7,173 bases of DNA. Origin: VFMC01 sp040380855 (lineage in GTDB: Bacteria > Actinomycetota > Acidimicrobiia > Acidimicrobiales > Ilumatobacteraceae). Of the stretch, positions 1-6,472 are shown in pieces. The notes beneath the pieces were generated by a model. It was given only the letters and a program-made list of their open reading frames with translations, ran no database searches and was not told the origin of the DNA. The stretch's first letter is position 1. Every line of letters begins with the position of its first letter. Both the position numbers and the translations under genes were made by a program. The DNA is taken from the NCBI GenBank assembly GCA_040380855.1, contig JBEIIG010000118.1:1-7173 (forward strand), written 5' to 3'.

Positions 1-1208
1 ACAGCACGTCGATGCAGTCGTTCAACTTTGCCGCGGTCACGTCGGTCGAGGCCACCGACGCGTCGACGGTGACGATCACGCTGGCGGCTCCCGATCCTGC
101 GCTGCCGGCGAAGTTGTCGATCTGGGCCCAGGTGCGCCAGCAGAAGTACGACGAGGCCGCCGGAGATGCGATCGGCGGGTCCGACAAGCCGGGCATGGGA
201 ACCGGTCCCTTCAGCATCACGTCGTACTCGTCGGCCGACGGCGCCGTCCTCACCCGCAACGACAGCTACTGGGCGGGCAAGTCGAAGGTGAAGCAACTCG
301 AGTTCAAGGTGATCGGCGACCCCGACACGGCTCGTCTGGCCCTGAGCAGCGGCGAGATCGACGGGTTCTTCGACGTACCCCTCATCGCCACGCGTCAGTG
401 GGACCAGCTCGAGAACGCGACGATGACGTATGTGCCGGGTGCCTACAACGACTTCCTGTCGATGAACGTCACCCGCGCTCCGTTCGACGATGTGAACGCT
501 CGTATCGCCATCGGCCACCTCATCGACCGCGCCGGCCTGCTCGGCCCGCTCTTCAACAGCCGAGCCACCGTGGCGCAGAGCATCGTGCCCGCCATCCAGA
601 TGACGGCCACGTTCGGCGACGACGGCGCGAAGAAGATGTACGAGGCCATCGGTGCGCTCCCCGAGTTCTCGATCGACAAGGCCAAGGAGGCACTCGCCAA
701 GTCGGCCACGCCCGACGGCTTCACCGTCGACCTCGCGGTCGACACCAGCCAGCCGTGGATGTCGCCGCTGGCCCAGCACCTGGCCGAGAACGCCAAGCAG
801 GTGGGCATCACCATCAACGTGAAGCAGGTGTCGGCGGCCGACTGGGGTGCCGGGTTGTTCGATCCGGCGGGCAGTCCGCTGCAGTTGGTGGCGCTCGGCG
901 GGGCCACGCCGTGGGCCGGTGAACTCCCGCCCGTCGTGTTCGGCAGCGCGGCCATGTTCCCCATCGCCGGCTACGGCGACGAGGCCATCGACGGCCTCGT
1001 CGGTCAGGTCGCTCAGGCCGCCACCGTCGACGCCATCCGGCAACCGCTGCAGGACCTGCTCGCCAAGGCCACGGCCGACCTGCCCTACGTGCCGCTGTTC
1101 GACGAGCAGGTGGCCACGGCCATCTCGAACAAGTTCGTGTGGGAGGGCGGCTACTCGTACAACGCCATCTCGCAGGCGTGGCCGCTGCAACTCGGTGGAG
1201 CCGGGTGA
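1..1208 (+). CDS. Peptide-type ABC transporter substrate-binding protein (SBP family 5), 5'-truncated
   Basis: The reading frame is open from the left edge (first full codon at position 3) to TGA at 1206-1208, giving 401 visible residues. Family 5 binding proteins (DppA/OppA type) are usually about 500-560 residues, so roughly 100-160 N-terminal residues are missing, including any lipoprotein signal and lipobox. Recognisable family blocks are GMGTGPF at 195-212, RNDSYW at 255-272 followed by a segment of the type 'KVKQLEFKVIGDPDTA', the SGEIDGF block around 350-370, and 'FLSMNVTRAPFDDVNAR' followed by an IDRAGLL helix around 452-540. These match the usual 'GTGPY...RNPDYWGG...L.SGEID...FN...PPFDDVRVRQA..YAIDR' pattern. 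Such proteins are secreted, often lipid-anchored, and deliver peptides or related solutes to the permease pair. The stop overlaps the next gene by 4 nt. The ligand cannot be read from sequence; members also bind nickel, sugars or glutathione, so 'peptide' rests on family majority and the downstream peptidases. The ATG at 12 is internal, not the true start. Confidence 0.9.
   Translation, partial: STSMQSFNFAAVTSVEATDASTVTITLAAPDPALPAKLSIWAQVRQQKYDEAAGDAIGGSDKPGMGTGPFSITSYSSADGAVLTRNDSYWAGKSKVKQLEFKVIGDPDTARLALSSGEIDGFFDVPLIATRQWDQLENATMTYVPGAYNDFLSMNVTRAPFDDVNARIAIGHLIDRAGLLGPLFNSRATVAQSIVPAIQMTATFGDDGAKKMYEAIGALPEFSIDKAKEALAKSATPDGFTVDLAVDTSQPWMSPLAQHLAENAKQVGITINVKQVSAADWGAGLFDPAGSPLQLVALGGATPWAGELPPVVFGSAAMFPIAGYGDEAIDGLVGQVAQAATVDAIRQPLQDLLAKATADLPYVPLFDEQVATAISNKFVWEGGYSYNAISQAWPLQLGGAG
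1194..1200 (+). promoter_or_regulatory. Shine-Dalgarno site for the DppB-like permease
   Basis: GGTGGAG lies 4 nt before the GTG at 1205, inside the end of the binding-protein gene. It supports GTG 1205 as the start over the in-frame ATG at 1139, which would create a 70-nt overlap and add a non-hydrophobic leader not expected in this family. Confidence 0.5.
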
Positions 1209-2161
1209 CGCTCGCTGCGTACGCGTTGCGCCGCATCGCGGCGATTCTCGTCATTCTCGTGGTGCTGTCGTTGCTGGTGTTCGGGCTGCTCGCCCTGATG
1301 CCGGGTGACCCTGCGCTCACGCTGCTGGGGCCGAAGGCGTCGACGCCCGAGGCCCTGGCAGCGGTGCGCGAACGGTTCGGCCTGAACGATCCGTTCCTCA
1401 CCCAGTACGCCCGATGGGTCGGCAACGCCGTGCGCGGCGACTTCGGCGAGTCGATCTACTCCGGCGACCCGGTCACCACGCTCATCGCCGACCGGGTGGG
1501 GGTCACCGCCTGGCTGGCGGTGTACGCCCTGGTACTCACCGTGCTCGTCGCCGTGCCGCTCGGCCTGGCGGCGGGCACCCGCCCGGGTTCGCGCACCGAC
1601 CGGGCCGCTACTGCGGTCAGCCTCATCACCCTCAGCGCCCCCACGTTCGCCGTGGGCTTCCTGCTCATCTACGTCTTCGCCGTCACGCTCGACTGGTTCC
1701 CGTCGTTCGGTGCCGGCGACGGGTTCTTCGACACCCTCTGGCACATGACGTTGCCTGCCGTCACCCTGGCCGCGGGGCAGACCGCGGTGCTGCTGCGCCA
1801 GACGCGGGCCGCCACGATGGACGTGGCCGAACGCGACTTCGTCACCTTCGCTCGGGCTCGCGCCATCAGCCCGGGTCGCATCCGCCAGCGGTACGTGCTG
1901 CGCAACGCGTCGCTGCCGGTGCTCACCTCGGCGGGGTTGCTGCTGGCCTACGGCCTCACCGGTGCCGTGCTGGTGGAGAACGTGTTCGCCCTGCAGGGCT
2001 TGGGCACCCTGCTGGTGCGGTCGGTCGCGCAGCTCGACCTGCCGGTGGTGCAGGGGTTGGCCATGTTCACCGCGCTGCTGGTGCTGCTGACCAACCTCGT
2101 GGTCGACCTGCTCTATTTCGCGCTCGACCCGCGGTTGCGGCGCGCGGCGGTGGTGTCGTGA
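1205..2161 (+). CDS. DppB/OppB-like ABC transporter permease
   Basis: This is an inner-membrane permease subunit of 318 residues, a normal DppB length. The start is GTG at 1205, giving VTLAAYALRRIAAIL, with the first membrane helix at about residues 9-31, as usual in DppB. Further hydrophobic segments are at about 100-126, 137-160, 183-200, 236-258 and 282-304. The family block 'NDPFLTQYARWVGNAVRGDF' followed by GES and SGDPV (61-90) is the periplasmic signature of DppB proteins. The cytoplasmic EAA loop, which docks on the ATPase, is at about 209-239 (DFVTFARARAISPGRIRQRY, then VLRNASLPVL). Its usual glycine (ARAKGLS in most relatives) is alanine here (Ala220). The gene overlaps its upstream neighbour by GTGA at 1205-1208 and its downstream neighbour by GTGA at 2158-2161, so it is translationally coupled on both sides. 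It should pair with the DppC-like subunit. Family assignment is firm; substrate is not known. Confidence 0.95.
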   Translation: MTLAAYALRRIAAILVILVVLSLLVFGLLALMPGDPALTLLGPKASTPEALAAVRERFGLNDPFLTQYARWVGNAVRGDFGESIYSGDPVTTLIADRVGVTAWLAVYALVLTVLVAVPLGLAAGTRPGSRTDRAATAVSLITLSAPTFAVGFLLIYVFAVTLDWFPSFGAGDGFFDTLWHMTLPAVTLAAGQTAVLLRQTRAATMDVAERDFVTFARARAISPGRIRQRYVLRNASLPVLTSAGLLLAYGLTGAVLVENVFALQGLGTLLVRSVAQLDLPVVQGLAMFTALLVLLTNLVVDLLYFALDPRLRRAAVVS

Positions 2162-3018
2162 CGGCGGCCGTGCAGCCTGCGGCGGCTGCCGACCCGGCAC
2201 GCCGGGTGCGGTGGGGGTGGCTGTTCTGGGCAGCCGTCGGCGTGGTGGCGCTGGCGGTGTTCGCTGCGCTGACGGTGCGGTGGATCGCCCCGTACGAACC
2301 GTCGGCACAGAACCTGGTCGACAGCGGGCAGGGGCCGAGTGGTCAGCACTGGCTGGGCACCGACCAGTTGGGCCGCGACATCTTCTCGCGCCTGCTCGCC
2401 GGGGCGCGCACCGGCCTGATCGGGCCGTTGGTGGTGGCCATCGGCGCGGGGTTCATCGGCACCGCGCTCGGGCTGTGGACCGGGTACGCCGGCGGGGCGG
2501 TCGACTCGGTGGTGATGCGCACGATCGACCTGATGTACGCGGTGCCACCGCTGCTGGTGGCCATCGTGGTGGTGGGCCTGTTCGGTGGTGGCTACTGGCT
2601 GGCCGTGGGGGTGTTGATCGTGCTGTCGGCGCCGGGCGACGTGCGCATCGTGCGCGCTGCCGTGATGGCCCAGCGCGAACTGCCGTATGTGGCGGCGGTG
2701 CGCACCGTGGGGGTGGGCCCACTGCGCATCGCCGTGCGGCACGTGCTGCCCAACGTCACGCCGACGGTGGTGGCCAACGTGCTGCTGCAGTTCGTGGTGG
2801 GCCTGATCGCCCTGTCGGGCCTGGCGTTCCTGGGCCTCGGTGTCGAGGCCGGCTCGCCCGACTGGGGCCTGATGGTGGCCGAGAACCGTGGCATCCTCGA
2901 CCTCAACCCGTGGGCGGTCATCGGGCCCGCCGTGTGCATCAGCCTGCTCGCCATCGCGGTCACGGTCATCGGCGACCGCGTGTACGAGGTGCTCTCGCAG
3001 CGGACGGCAGCGCGATGA
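2158..3018 (+). CDS. DppC/OppC-like ABC transporter permease
   Basis: This is the second inner-membrane permease, 286 residues from GTG at 2158. The start is set by the GTGA overlap with the previous stop and by a GGCGGTGG-like purine stretch at 2146-2153. Residues 1-20 form an Ala/Pro/Arg-rich cytoplasmic tail, followed by a first helix at about 21-41. The DppC fingerprint HWLGTDQLGRDIFSRLLAGA is at 64-83. Hydrophobic segments lie at about 88-108, 126-158 (two close segments), 203-226 and 252-271. The EAA loop is at about 174-204 (ELPYVAAVRTVGVGPLRIAV, then RHVLPNVTPTVV) and retains its conserved glycine, unlike the partner permease. The 'LSGLAFLGLGVEAGSPDWG' block at 219-237 is also typical of DppC. 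It forms the translocation pore with the DppB-like protein. Its stop overlaps the ATPase start (ATGA, 3015-3018). Confidence 0.95.
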   Translation: MTAAVQPAAAADPARRVRWGWLFWAAVGVVALAVFAALTVRWIAPYEPSAQNLVDSGQGPSGQHWLGTDQLGRDIFSRLLAGARTGLIGPLVVAIGAGFIGTALGLWTGYAGGAVDSVVMRTIDLMYAVPPLLVAIVVVGLFGGGYWLAVGVLIVLSAPGDVRIVRAAVMAQRELPYVAAVRTVGVGPLRIAVRHVLPNVTPTVVANVLLQFVVGLIALSGLAFLGLGVEAGSPDWGLMVAENRGILDLNPWAVIGPAVCISLLAIAVTVIGDRVYEVLSQRTAAR

Positions 3019-4796
3019 ACGAGCCGCTGCTCAGCGTCGACGATCTGGGCATCGCCGTCGACCACCGCGAGTTGGTGCACCGGGTGTCGCTGCACCTCGC
3101 CCGTGGCGAGTCGCTGGCGCTGGTGGGCGAGAGCGGGTCGGGCAAGTCGCTCACGGCGCGTGCCCTGGTGTCGCTGCTGCCCAGCGGGCTGCGGGCGACG
3201 GGCACGCTGCATGTCGACGGCGCCGAGGTCGACCCGACGGCGCGCGCTGCGGGCCACCGCGGCCGCCAGGTGGCGTTGTTGCTGCAGGACCCGTTCACGA
3301 TGCTGAACCCCACGATGACGGCGGGCGACCACATCGCCGAGACGCTGTCGGCTGCGGGCCGACCGCGGGCCGACGTGCCGGCCGAGGTGACCCGTCGCCT
3401 CGCCGAGGTGGGCATCACCGACCCGTCGGTGGCCGGCCGGTATCCGTTCGAACTGTCGGGTGGCATGTCGCAGCGCGTGGCGCTGGCGGCAGCGTTGGCC
3501 AACGACCCTGGTGTGCTGGTGGCCGACGAGCCCACCACCGCGCTCGACGCCACCACCCAGCACGATGTGCTCGCCCTGTTGCGCCGCATCCAGGCCGACC
3601 GGGGCATGGGCCTGGTGCTGATCACCCACGACCTGCGCGTTGCCTTCTCGGTGTGCGACCGGGTGATGGTGATGTACGCCGGGTCGATCGTCGAGCACGC
3701 CCCCGCCGCGGCACTGCGCGACCAGCCGCTGCACCCGTACACCGTGGGCCTGCTCACCTCGGTGCCGTCGACCGAGCACTACCAGCAACGTCTGGTGGGC
3801 ATCGAGGGCTCGGTGCCCGCCACCCACACCGTGCTCGACCGGTGCGCGTTCGCCGACCGCTGTGCGCACCGCATCGACGCCTGTGTGGCCGCGGCACCAT
3901 CGCTGGTGGAGGTGTCGCCCGGTCGGTTCAGCGCCTGCCTGCGCACCGGCGAGCTGGCCGCTGCGGTGCAGGTGCGCGATGCCGCAGGGGTGCGTGCTCC
4001 CGCGGCGCCTGGCGAGGCGGTGCTGCAGGTGCGCGACCTGCGCAAGGTGTACCGCTCGGGCGGCGCCACGCACACGGCGCTCGACGGGGTGTCGTTCCAG
4101 CTGCGCCGTGGCGAGGCGCTGGGGGTGGTGGGCGAGAGCGGGTCGGGCAAGACCACCATCGCCCGCTGCCTGCTGGGCCTCACCGCCGCCACCGAGGGCG
4201 AGATCGAGTTCGCCGGTGTGGGCGTGGTGGGTGGCCGTCGCAGCACAGCGCAGCGGCGGGCCGTCGCACGGGTGGTGCAGTGCGTGTTCCAAGACCCGTA
4301 CAGCACGCTGAACCCGATGCACACCGTGGGGGCCACCCTGGCCGAGGCGCTGGCACACCGTGGTCGGCCGGTGGCGGATCGCAACGCAGAGGTGGCCGCA
4401 CTGCTGCAGCGCGTGGGCCTGGCGCCCGACTTGGCCGGTCGCCGGCCCGTGGCGCTGAGCGGTGGCCAGCGTCAGCGGGTGGCCATCGCCCGTGCGCTCG
4501 CCGTGGAGCCGCAGGTGCTGCTGTGCGACGAGCCGGTGGCGGCGCTCGACGTGTCGGTGCAGGCGCAGGTGCTGGAACTGCTGCGCGAGGTGAACCAGCA
4601 GCAGGGCACGAGCCTGCTGTTCATCACCCACGACCTCGGTGTGGTGCGCCAGGTGACCGAGCGGGTGCTGGTGCTGCACCGCGGCGTGGTGGTCGAGGAA
4701 GGCGCCACCGACGCGGTGCTCGACCGTCCCGCACACGAGTACACCCAACGTTTGGTGGCCTCGATGCCGCGCGTCGGAGGGGACTGGCTGACATGA
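3015..4796 (+). CDS. Fused dual ATP-binding protein of peptide ABC importer (DppD-DppF type)
   Basis: One 593-residue protein carries both nucleotide-binding domains, which are separate proteins in E. coli DppD/DppF. Domain 1 (about 5-260) has Walker A GESGSGKS 38-45, Q-loop Gln91, signature LSGGMSQ 147-153, Walker B VLVADE 167-172, D-loop ALD 176-178 and switch His205. A linker (about 236-310) resembles the oligopeptide-transporter C-terminal extension, with HPYT and four cysteines at 277, 283, 290 and 308. Domain 2 (about 335-580) has Walker A GESGSGKT 373-380, Gln426, signature LSGGQRQ 481-487, Walker B VLLCDE 501-506, ALD 510-512 and His539. It ends at 'EYTQRLVASMP' without a second cysteine extension. 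All catalytic motifs are present in both halves, so two functional ATP sites are expected. The start ATG 3015 overlaps the previous stop; longer in-frame upstream sequence is a shadow of the permease gene. Similar fused ATPases are known in actinobacterial Opp systems. Confidence 0.95.
   Translation: MNEPLLSVDDLGIAVDHRELVHRVSLHLARGESLALVGESGSGKSLTARALVSLLPSGLRATGTLHVDGAEVDPTARAAGHRGRQVALLLQDPFTMLNPTMTAGDHIAETLSAAGRPRADVPAEVTRRLAEVGITDPSVAGRYPFELSGGMSQRVALAAALANDPGVLVADEPTTALDATTQHDVLALLRRIQADRGMGLVLITHDLRVAFSVCDRVMVMYAGSIVEHAPAAALRDQPLHPYTVGLLTSVPSTEHYQQRLVGIEGSVPATHTVLDRCAFADRCAHRIDACVAAAPSLVEVSPGRFSACLRTGELAAAVQVRDAAGVRAPAAPGEAVLQVRDLRKVYRSGGATHTALDGVSFQLRRGEALGVVGESGSGKTTIARCLLGLTAATEGEIEFAGVGVVGGRRSTAQRRAVARVVQCVFQDPYSTLNPMHTVGATLAEALAHRGRPVADRNAEVAALLQRVGLAPDLAGRRPVALSGGQRQRVAIARALAVEPQVLLCDEPVAALDVSVQAQVLELLREVNQQQGTSLLFITHDLGVVRQVTERVLVLHRGVVVEEGATDAVLDRPAHEYTQRLVASMPRVGGDWLT
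3121..3146 (+). repeat. 26-bp direct repeat, copy 1 (Walker A of ATPase domain 1)
   Basis: This stretch, from TGGTGGGCGA to GGGCAAG, is identical over 26 bp to 4126-4151 in the second ATPase domain. The copies are 1005 bp apart, an exact multiple of three. Both encode the VGESGSGK segment, so shared protein constraint explains much of it, though synonymous positions are identical as well. Confidence 0.8.
4126..4151 (+). repeat. 26-bp direct repeat, copy 2 (Walker A of ATPase domain 2)
   Basis: Second copy of the repeat at 3121-3146, lying in the same reading frame of the same gene. Short matches on the left (CGTGGCGAG, also shared) extend the local similarity. Confidence 0.8.
4776..4780 (+). 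promoter_or_regulatory. Strong Shine-Dalgarno (GGAGG) for the iminopeptidase gene
   Basis: GGAGG, continuing as GGAGGGG to 4782, lies 12 nt before ATG 4793 and inside the end of the ATPase gene. It is the closest match to the anti-SD sequence among the junctions of this operon, although the spacing is on the long side. It supports ATG 4793 as the start and could allow initiation independent of coupling. Confidence 0.5.
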
Positions 4797-5716
4797 GCAC
4801 CCCGGTGGAGCGGGAGATGCGGCTGGACCTGCTGCCTGAACTCGGCGGGACGTGGTGCCGCGACGTTGGCGAGCCCGGCCCGCGGCCGGCGCTCGTGCTG
4901 CTGCACGGCGGGCCGGGGTACAACTGCGAATACCTCCGACGTTTCGAGCAGTTCGCCCACACCGGCCGACGGGTGGTGCGCTACGACCAGATCGGCAGCG
5001 GTCGGTCGGCGGTGGCCGACGAGCACTACGTTCCGGGCACCTTCAGCGTCGACGTGTTTCGCCGAGAGCTTGCCGCGCTGCGCCGCGAGTTGGGCCTGGC
5101 CGAGGTGGTGCTGGTGGGTCAGTCGTGGGGCTGCATGCTGGCCCTCGAGCACGTGCTCGTCGGCGCCGAGGGCGTGCGCGGGCTGGTGCTGATGAGCGGC
5201 CCGGCGAGCATCGAGGAGTGGAACGCCGAGACGCTGCGGTTGCGCAGCGAGCTGCCTGCCGACGTGCTGGCCGTGCTCGAGGCCGAGGAGGCCGCCGGCC
5301 GGGTGGGTAGCCCGGCGTTCAAGCAGGCCTACGCGGTGTGGGAGCGCACGCATGTGCTGCGCATGGACGACCTGCCGCCGTGGGAAGCCGAGGCGCTGGC
5401 GATGTTCGAGCACGACAGTCGCGTGTACGACCTGCTGACGGGCGGCGCCGAGTTCCCCACTGGCGGCACGATGAACGAGTTGCAGGACTGGGACGTGCGA
5501 CCACGGTTGCACGAGGTGCGCGTGCCCACGTTGCTGCTGTCGGGCCGGTACGACGAGGCCACGCCAGCGGTGATGTCGACGTTGCACCGGGGCATCGCCG
5601 GGTCGGAGTGGCACGTGCTCGAGGAGAGCTCACACAGCTGCCACACCGAGCAGGAGGCCCTGACGATGCTGCTGGTGGCAGACTTCCTGGCTCGTATCGA
5701 GACGAGGACCGGATGA
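4793..5716 (+). CDS. Alpha/beta-hydrolase, proline iminopeptidase type (peptidase family S33)
   Basis: This 307-residue cytoplasmic enzyme (no signal peptide or membrane helix) probably removes N-terminal proline or another residue from peptides. Seen in sequence: the oxyanion-hole motif HGGPG at 38-42, which marks this family; YDQIGSGRS at 64-72; the nucleophile elbow GQSWG at 109-113 with Ser111; a likely catalytic Asp254 in GRYDEATP; and His281 in ESSHSCH. The 27-residue Asp-to-His spacing agrees, from memory, with the tricorn-interacting factor F1 of Thermoplasma. Glu255, directly after the Asp, and Glu220 in GGAEF would be candidates for binding the substrate's free amino group. A helical cap spans about 140-230. 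Oddities: Cys114 replaces the usual second glycine of GQSWGG, and Cys45 sits where relatives often have histidine. Length is typical. ATGA overlaps join it to the ATPase and the regulator, so it is made together with the importer and could process imported peptides. Other S33 members are amidases or epoxide hydrolases, so exact specificity is uncertain. Confidence 0.9.
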   Translation: MSTPVEREMRLDLLPELGGTWCRDVGEPGPRPALVLLHGGPGYNCEYLRRFEQFAHTGRRVVRYDQIGSGRSAVADEHYVPGTFSVDVFRRELAALRRELGLAEVVLVGQSWGCMLALEHVLVGAEGVRGLVLMSGPASIEEWNAETLRLRSELPADVLAVLEAEEAAGRVGSPAFKQAYAVWERTHVLRMDDLPPWEAEALAMFEHDSRVYDLLTGGAEFPTGGTMNELQDWDVRPRLHEVRVPTLLLSGRYDEATPAVMSTLHRGIAGSEWHVLEESSHSCHTEQEALTMLLVADFLARIETRTG

Positions 5717-6438
5717 CCCGTAAGCGGCGCACACGTGAAGAGACCCGGGCACTCCTCCACGACGCCGCTCTCCGCGTGGTGCTGGCCCGGTCGAACGGCG
5801 ATCGGAGCGCCTCGACGAACCCGCTGGCCGGGATCCGGATCACCGATGCGCTGGAGGAGGTGAACCGGTATCTGCGCGAGCACGACCCGAATGCCACCGA
5901 GATGACCACTGGCGCCGTCTACAACATCTGGCCGAGCCAGGAGGACTTCCAGGCTGCGCTGCTCGACTTCGTGATGATGGCAGCTGGTCTGCCCCAGATC
6001 GAGCGGGTGCGTGCCACGCTCGACCACGGCCTGGCCGAAGGACTCGACTGGCGCGAGCTCGTCGCGCGGTGCTTCGGTGTCGACTTCGAGGTGAGCTTCG
6101 AGGAGCCGACCATGTTCCTGATGATCGGCGTGTCGGCGCTGGCCTCGCCACAGAAGGTGGCCGAGTCCAACGAGGAGGGCAACCGCAGCTACGTGGCCGA
6201 AACCGGCCGGATCCTGCGCCGCATCATCCGCCACGGCGGGCGGCGCATGGCGCCTGGTCGCACCATCGAGGATCTCGTGTGGGCGATCGAGGCGATCGAG
6301 GTCGGCTACCTCATCCGCCGTCGCACCAACCCCGAGGTGACCGCTCGCACGGCGCGTGGCCGCACGGTGGTGCAGGAGGCGATCATCGCGCTCGTGGAGC
6401 AGTTCACCGTCGACGCCTCCACCGGGAACAGGTCCTGA
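5713..6438 (+). CDS. TetR/AcrR-like transcriptional regulator (divergent DNA-binding region)
   Basis: This 241-residue protein starts at ATG 5713, overlapping the previous stop (ATGA), with GAGGA at 5704-5708 as ribosome-binding site. The N-terminus is basic (MTRKRRTREETR), followed by a first helix at about 8-26. The block 'MTTGAVYNIWPSQEDFQAAL' at 64-83 matches the TetR recognition helix and following turn (usual pattern VS.GALY.HFPSKE.L..A). Between helix 1 and this block are about 38 residues instead of the usual 20 or so, with an apparent insertion NGDRSASTNPLAG (28-40) and a lengthened second helix ending in REHDPNATE. Residues about 90-235 are helical and could form the ligand and dimer domain. 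As the last gene of the coupled operon it would be co-expressed with the importer and may repress the operon or the adjacent hydrolase gene. Ligand and operator are unknown. The HTH match is reasonable but not textbook, so the TetR label is probable, not certain. Confidence 0.7.
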   Translation: MTRKRRTREETRALLHDAALRVVLARSNGDRSASTNPLAGIRITDALEEVNRYLREHDPNATEMTTGAVYNIWPSQEDFQAALLDFVMMAAGLPQIERVRATLDHGLAEGLDWRELVARCFGVDFEVSFEEPTMFLMIGVSALASPQKVAESNEEGNRSYVAETGRILRRIIRHGGRRMAPGRTIEDLVWAIEAIEVGYLIRRRTNPEVTARTARGRTVVQEAIIALVEQFTVDASTGNRS

Positions 6439-6465
6439 CAACTCCGTAACTTTCTGATGTAGCGT
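6435..6465 (+). promoter_or_regulatory. Candidate leaderless promoter for the CocE/NonD hydrolase gene
   Basis: CTGACA at 6435-6440 (5 of 6 to TTGACA) and TAGCGT at 6460-6465 (matches the actinobacterial TANNNT -10) are separated by 19 nt. The -10 ends 7 nt before ATG 6473, so transcription would start at or next to the A of the ATG. No purine-rich ribosome-binding site precedes that ATG, which fits a leaderless mRNA. The -35 overlaps the regulator's stop codon. The spacer is longer than the ideal 17 nt, so this is a prediction only. Confidence 0.4.
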
Positions 6466-6472
6466 TCCGGGC

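Noticed and set aside
398..922. Overlapping plus-strand frame inside the binding-protein gene
   Set aside because: Arg/His/Gly-rich shadow frame. The binding-protein frame carries all the family blocks through this stretch.
1151..2308. Long minus-strand open frame opposite the DppB-like permease
   Set aside because: The translation is hydrophilic and Arg/Gln/Gly/His-rich with no domain. The plus strand encodes clear membrane helices and DppB signatures.
2211..3014. Possible 268-residue N-terminal extension of the ATPase from an upstream in-frame ATG
   Set aside because: The extension is Arg/Gly/Ala-rich out-of-frame permease sequence. ATG 3015 gives the expected ATPase N-terminus and the operon's standard 4-nt overlap.
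2592..4748. 718-codon open frame on the minus strand opposite the permease and ATPase genes
   Set aside because: It is His/Gln/Arg/Gly-rich with no recognisable domain and mirrors the codon bias of the plus-strand ATPase gene, whose motifs are intact. A GC-rich shadow.
6447..6452. TAACTT as an alternative -10 element for the CocE-like gene
   Set aside because: It fits TANNNT, but no -35-like hexamer lies at a suitable distance and no ribosome-binding site would lie in the resulting short leader. TAGCGT fits better.
6425..6468. Inverted repeat GGAAC / GTTCC flanking the intergenic gap, considered as operator or terminator
   Set aside because: Arms of only 5 bp separated by 34 nt with no T-run; expected by chance in such sequence.
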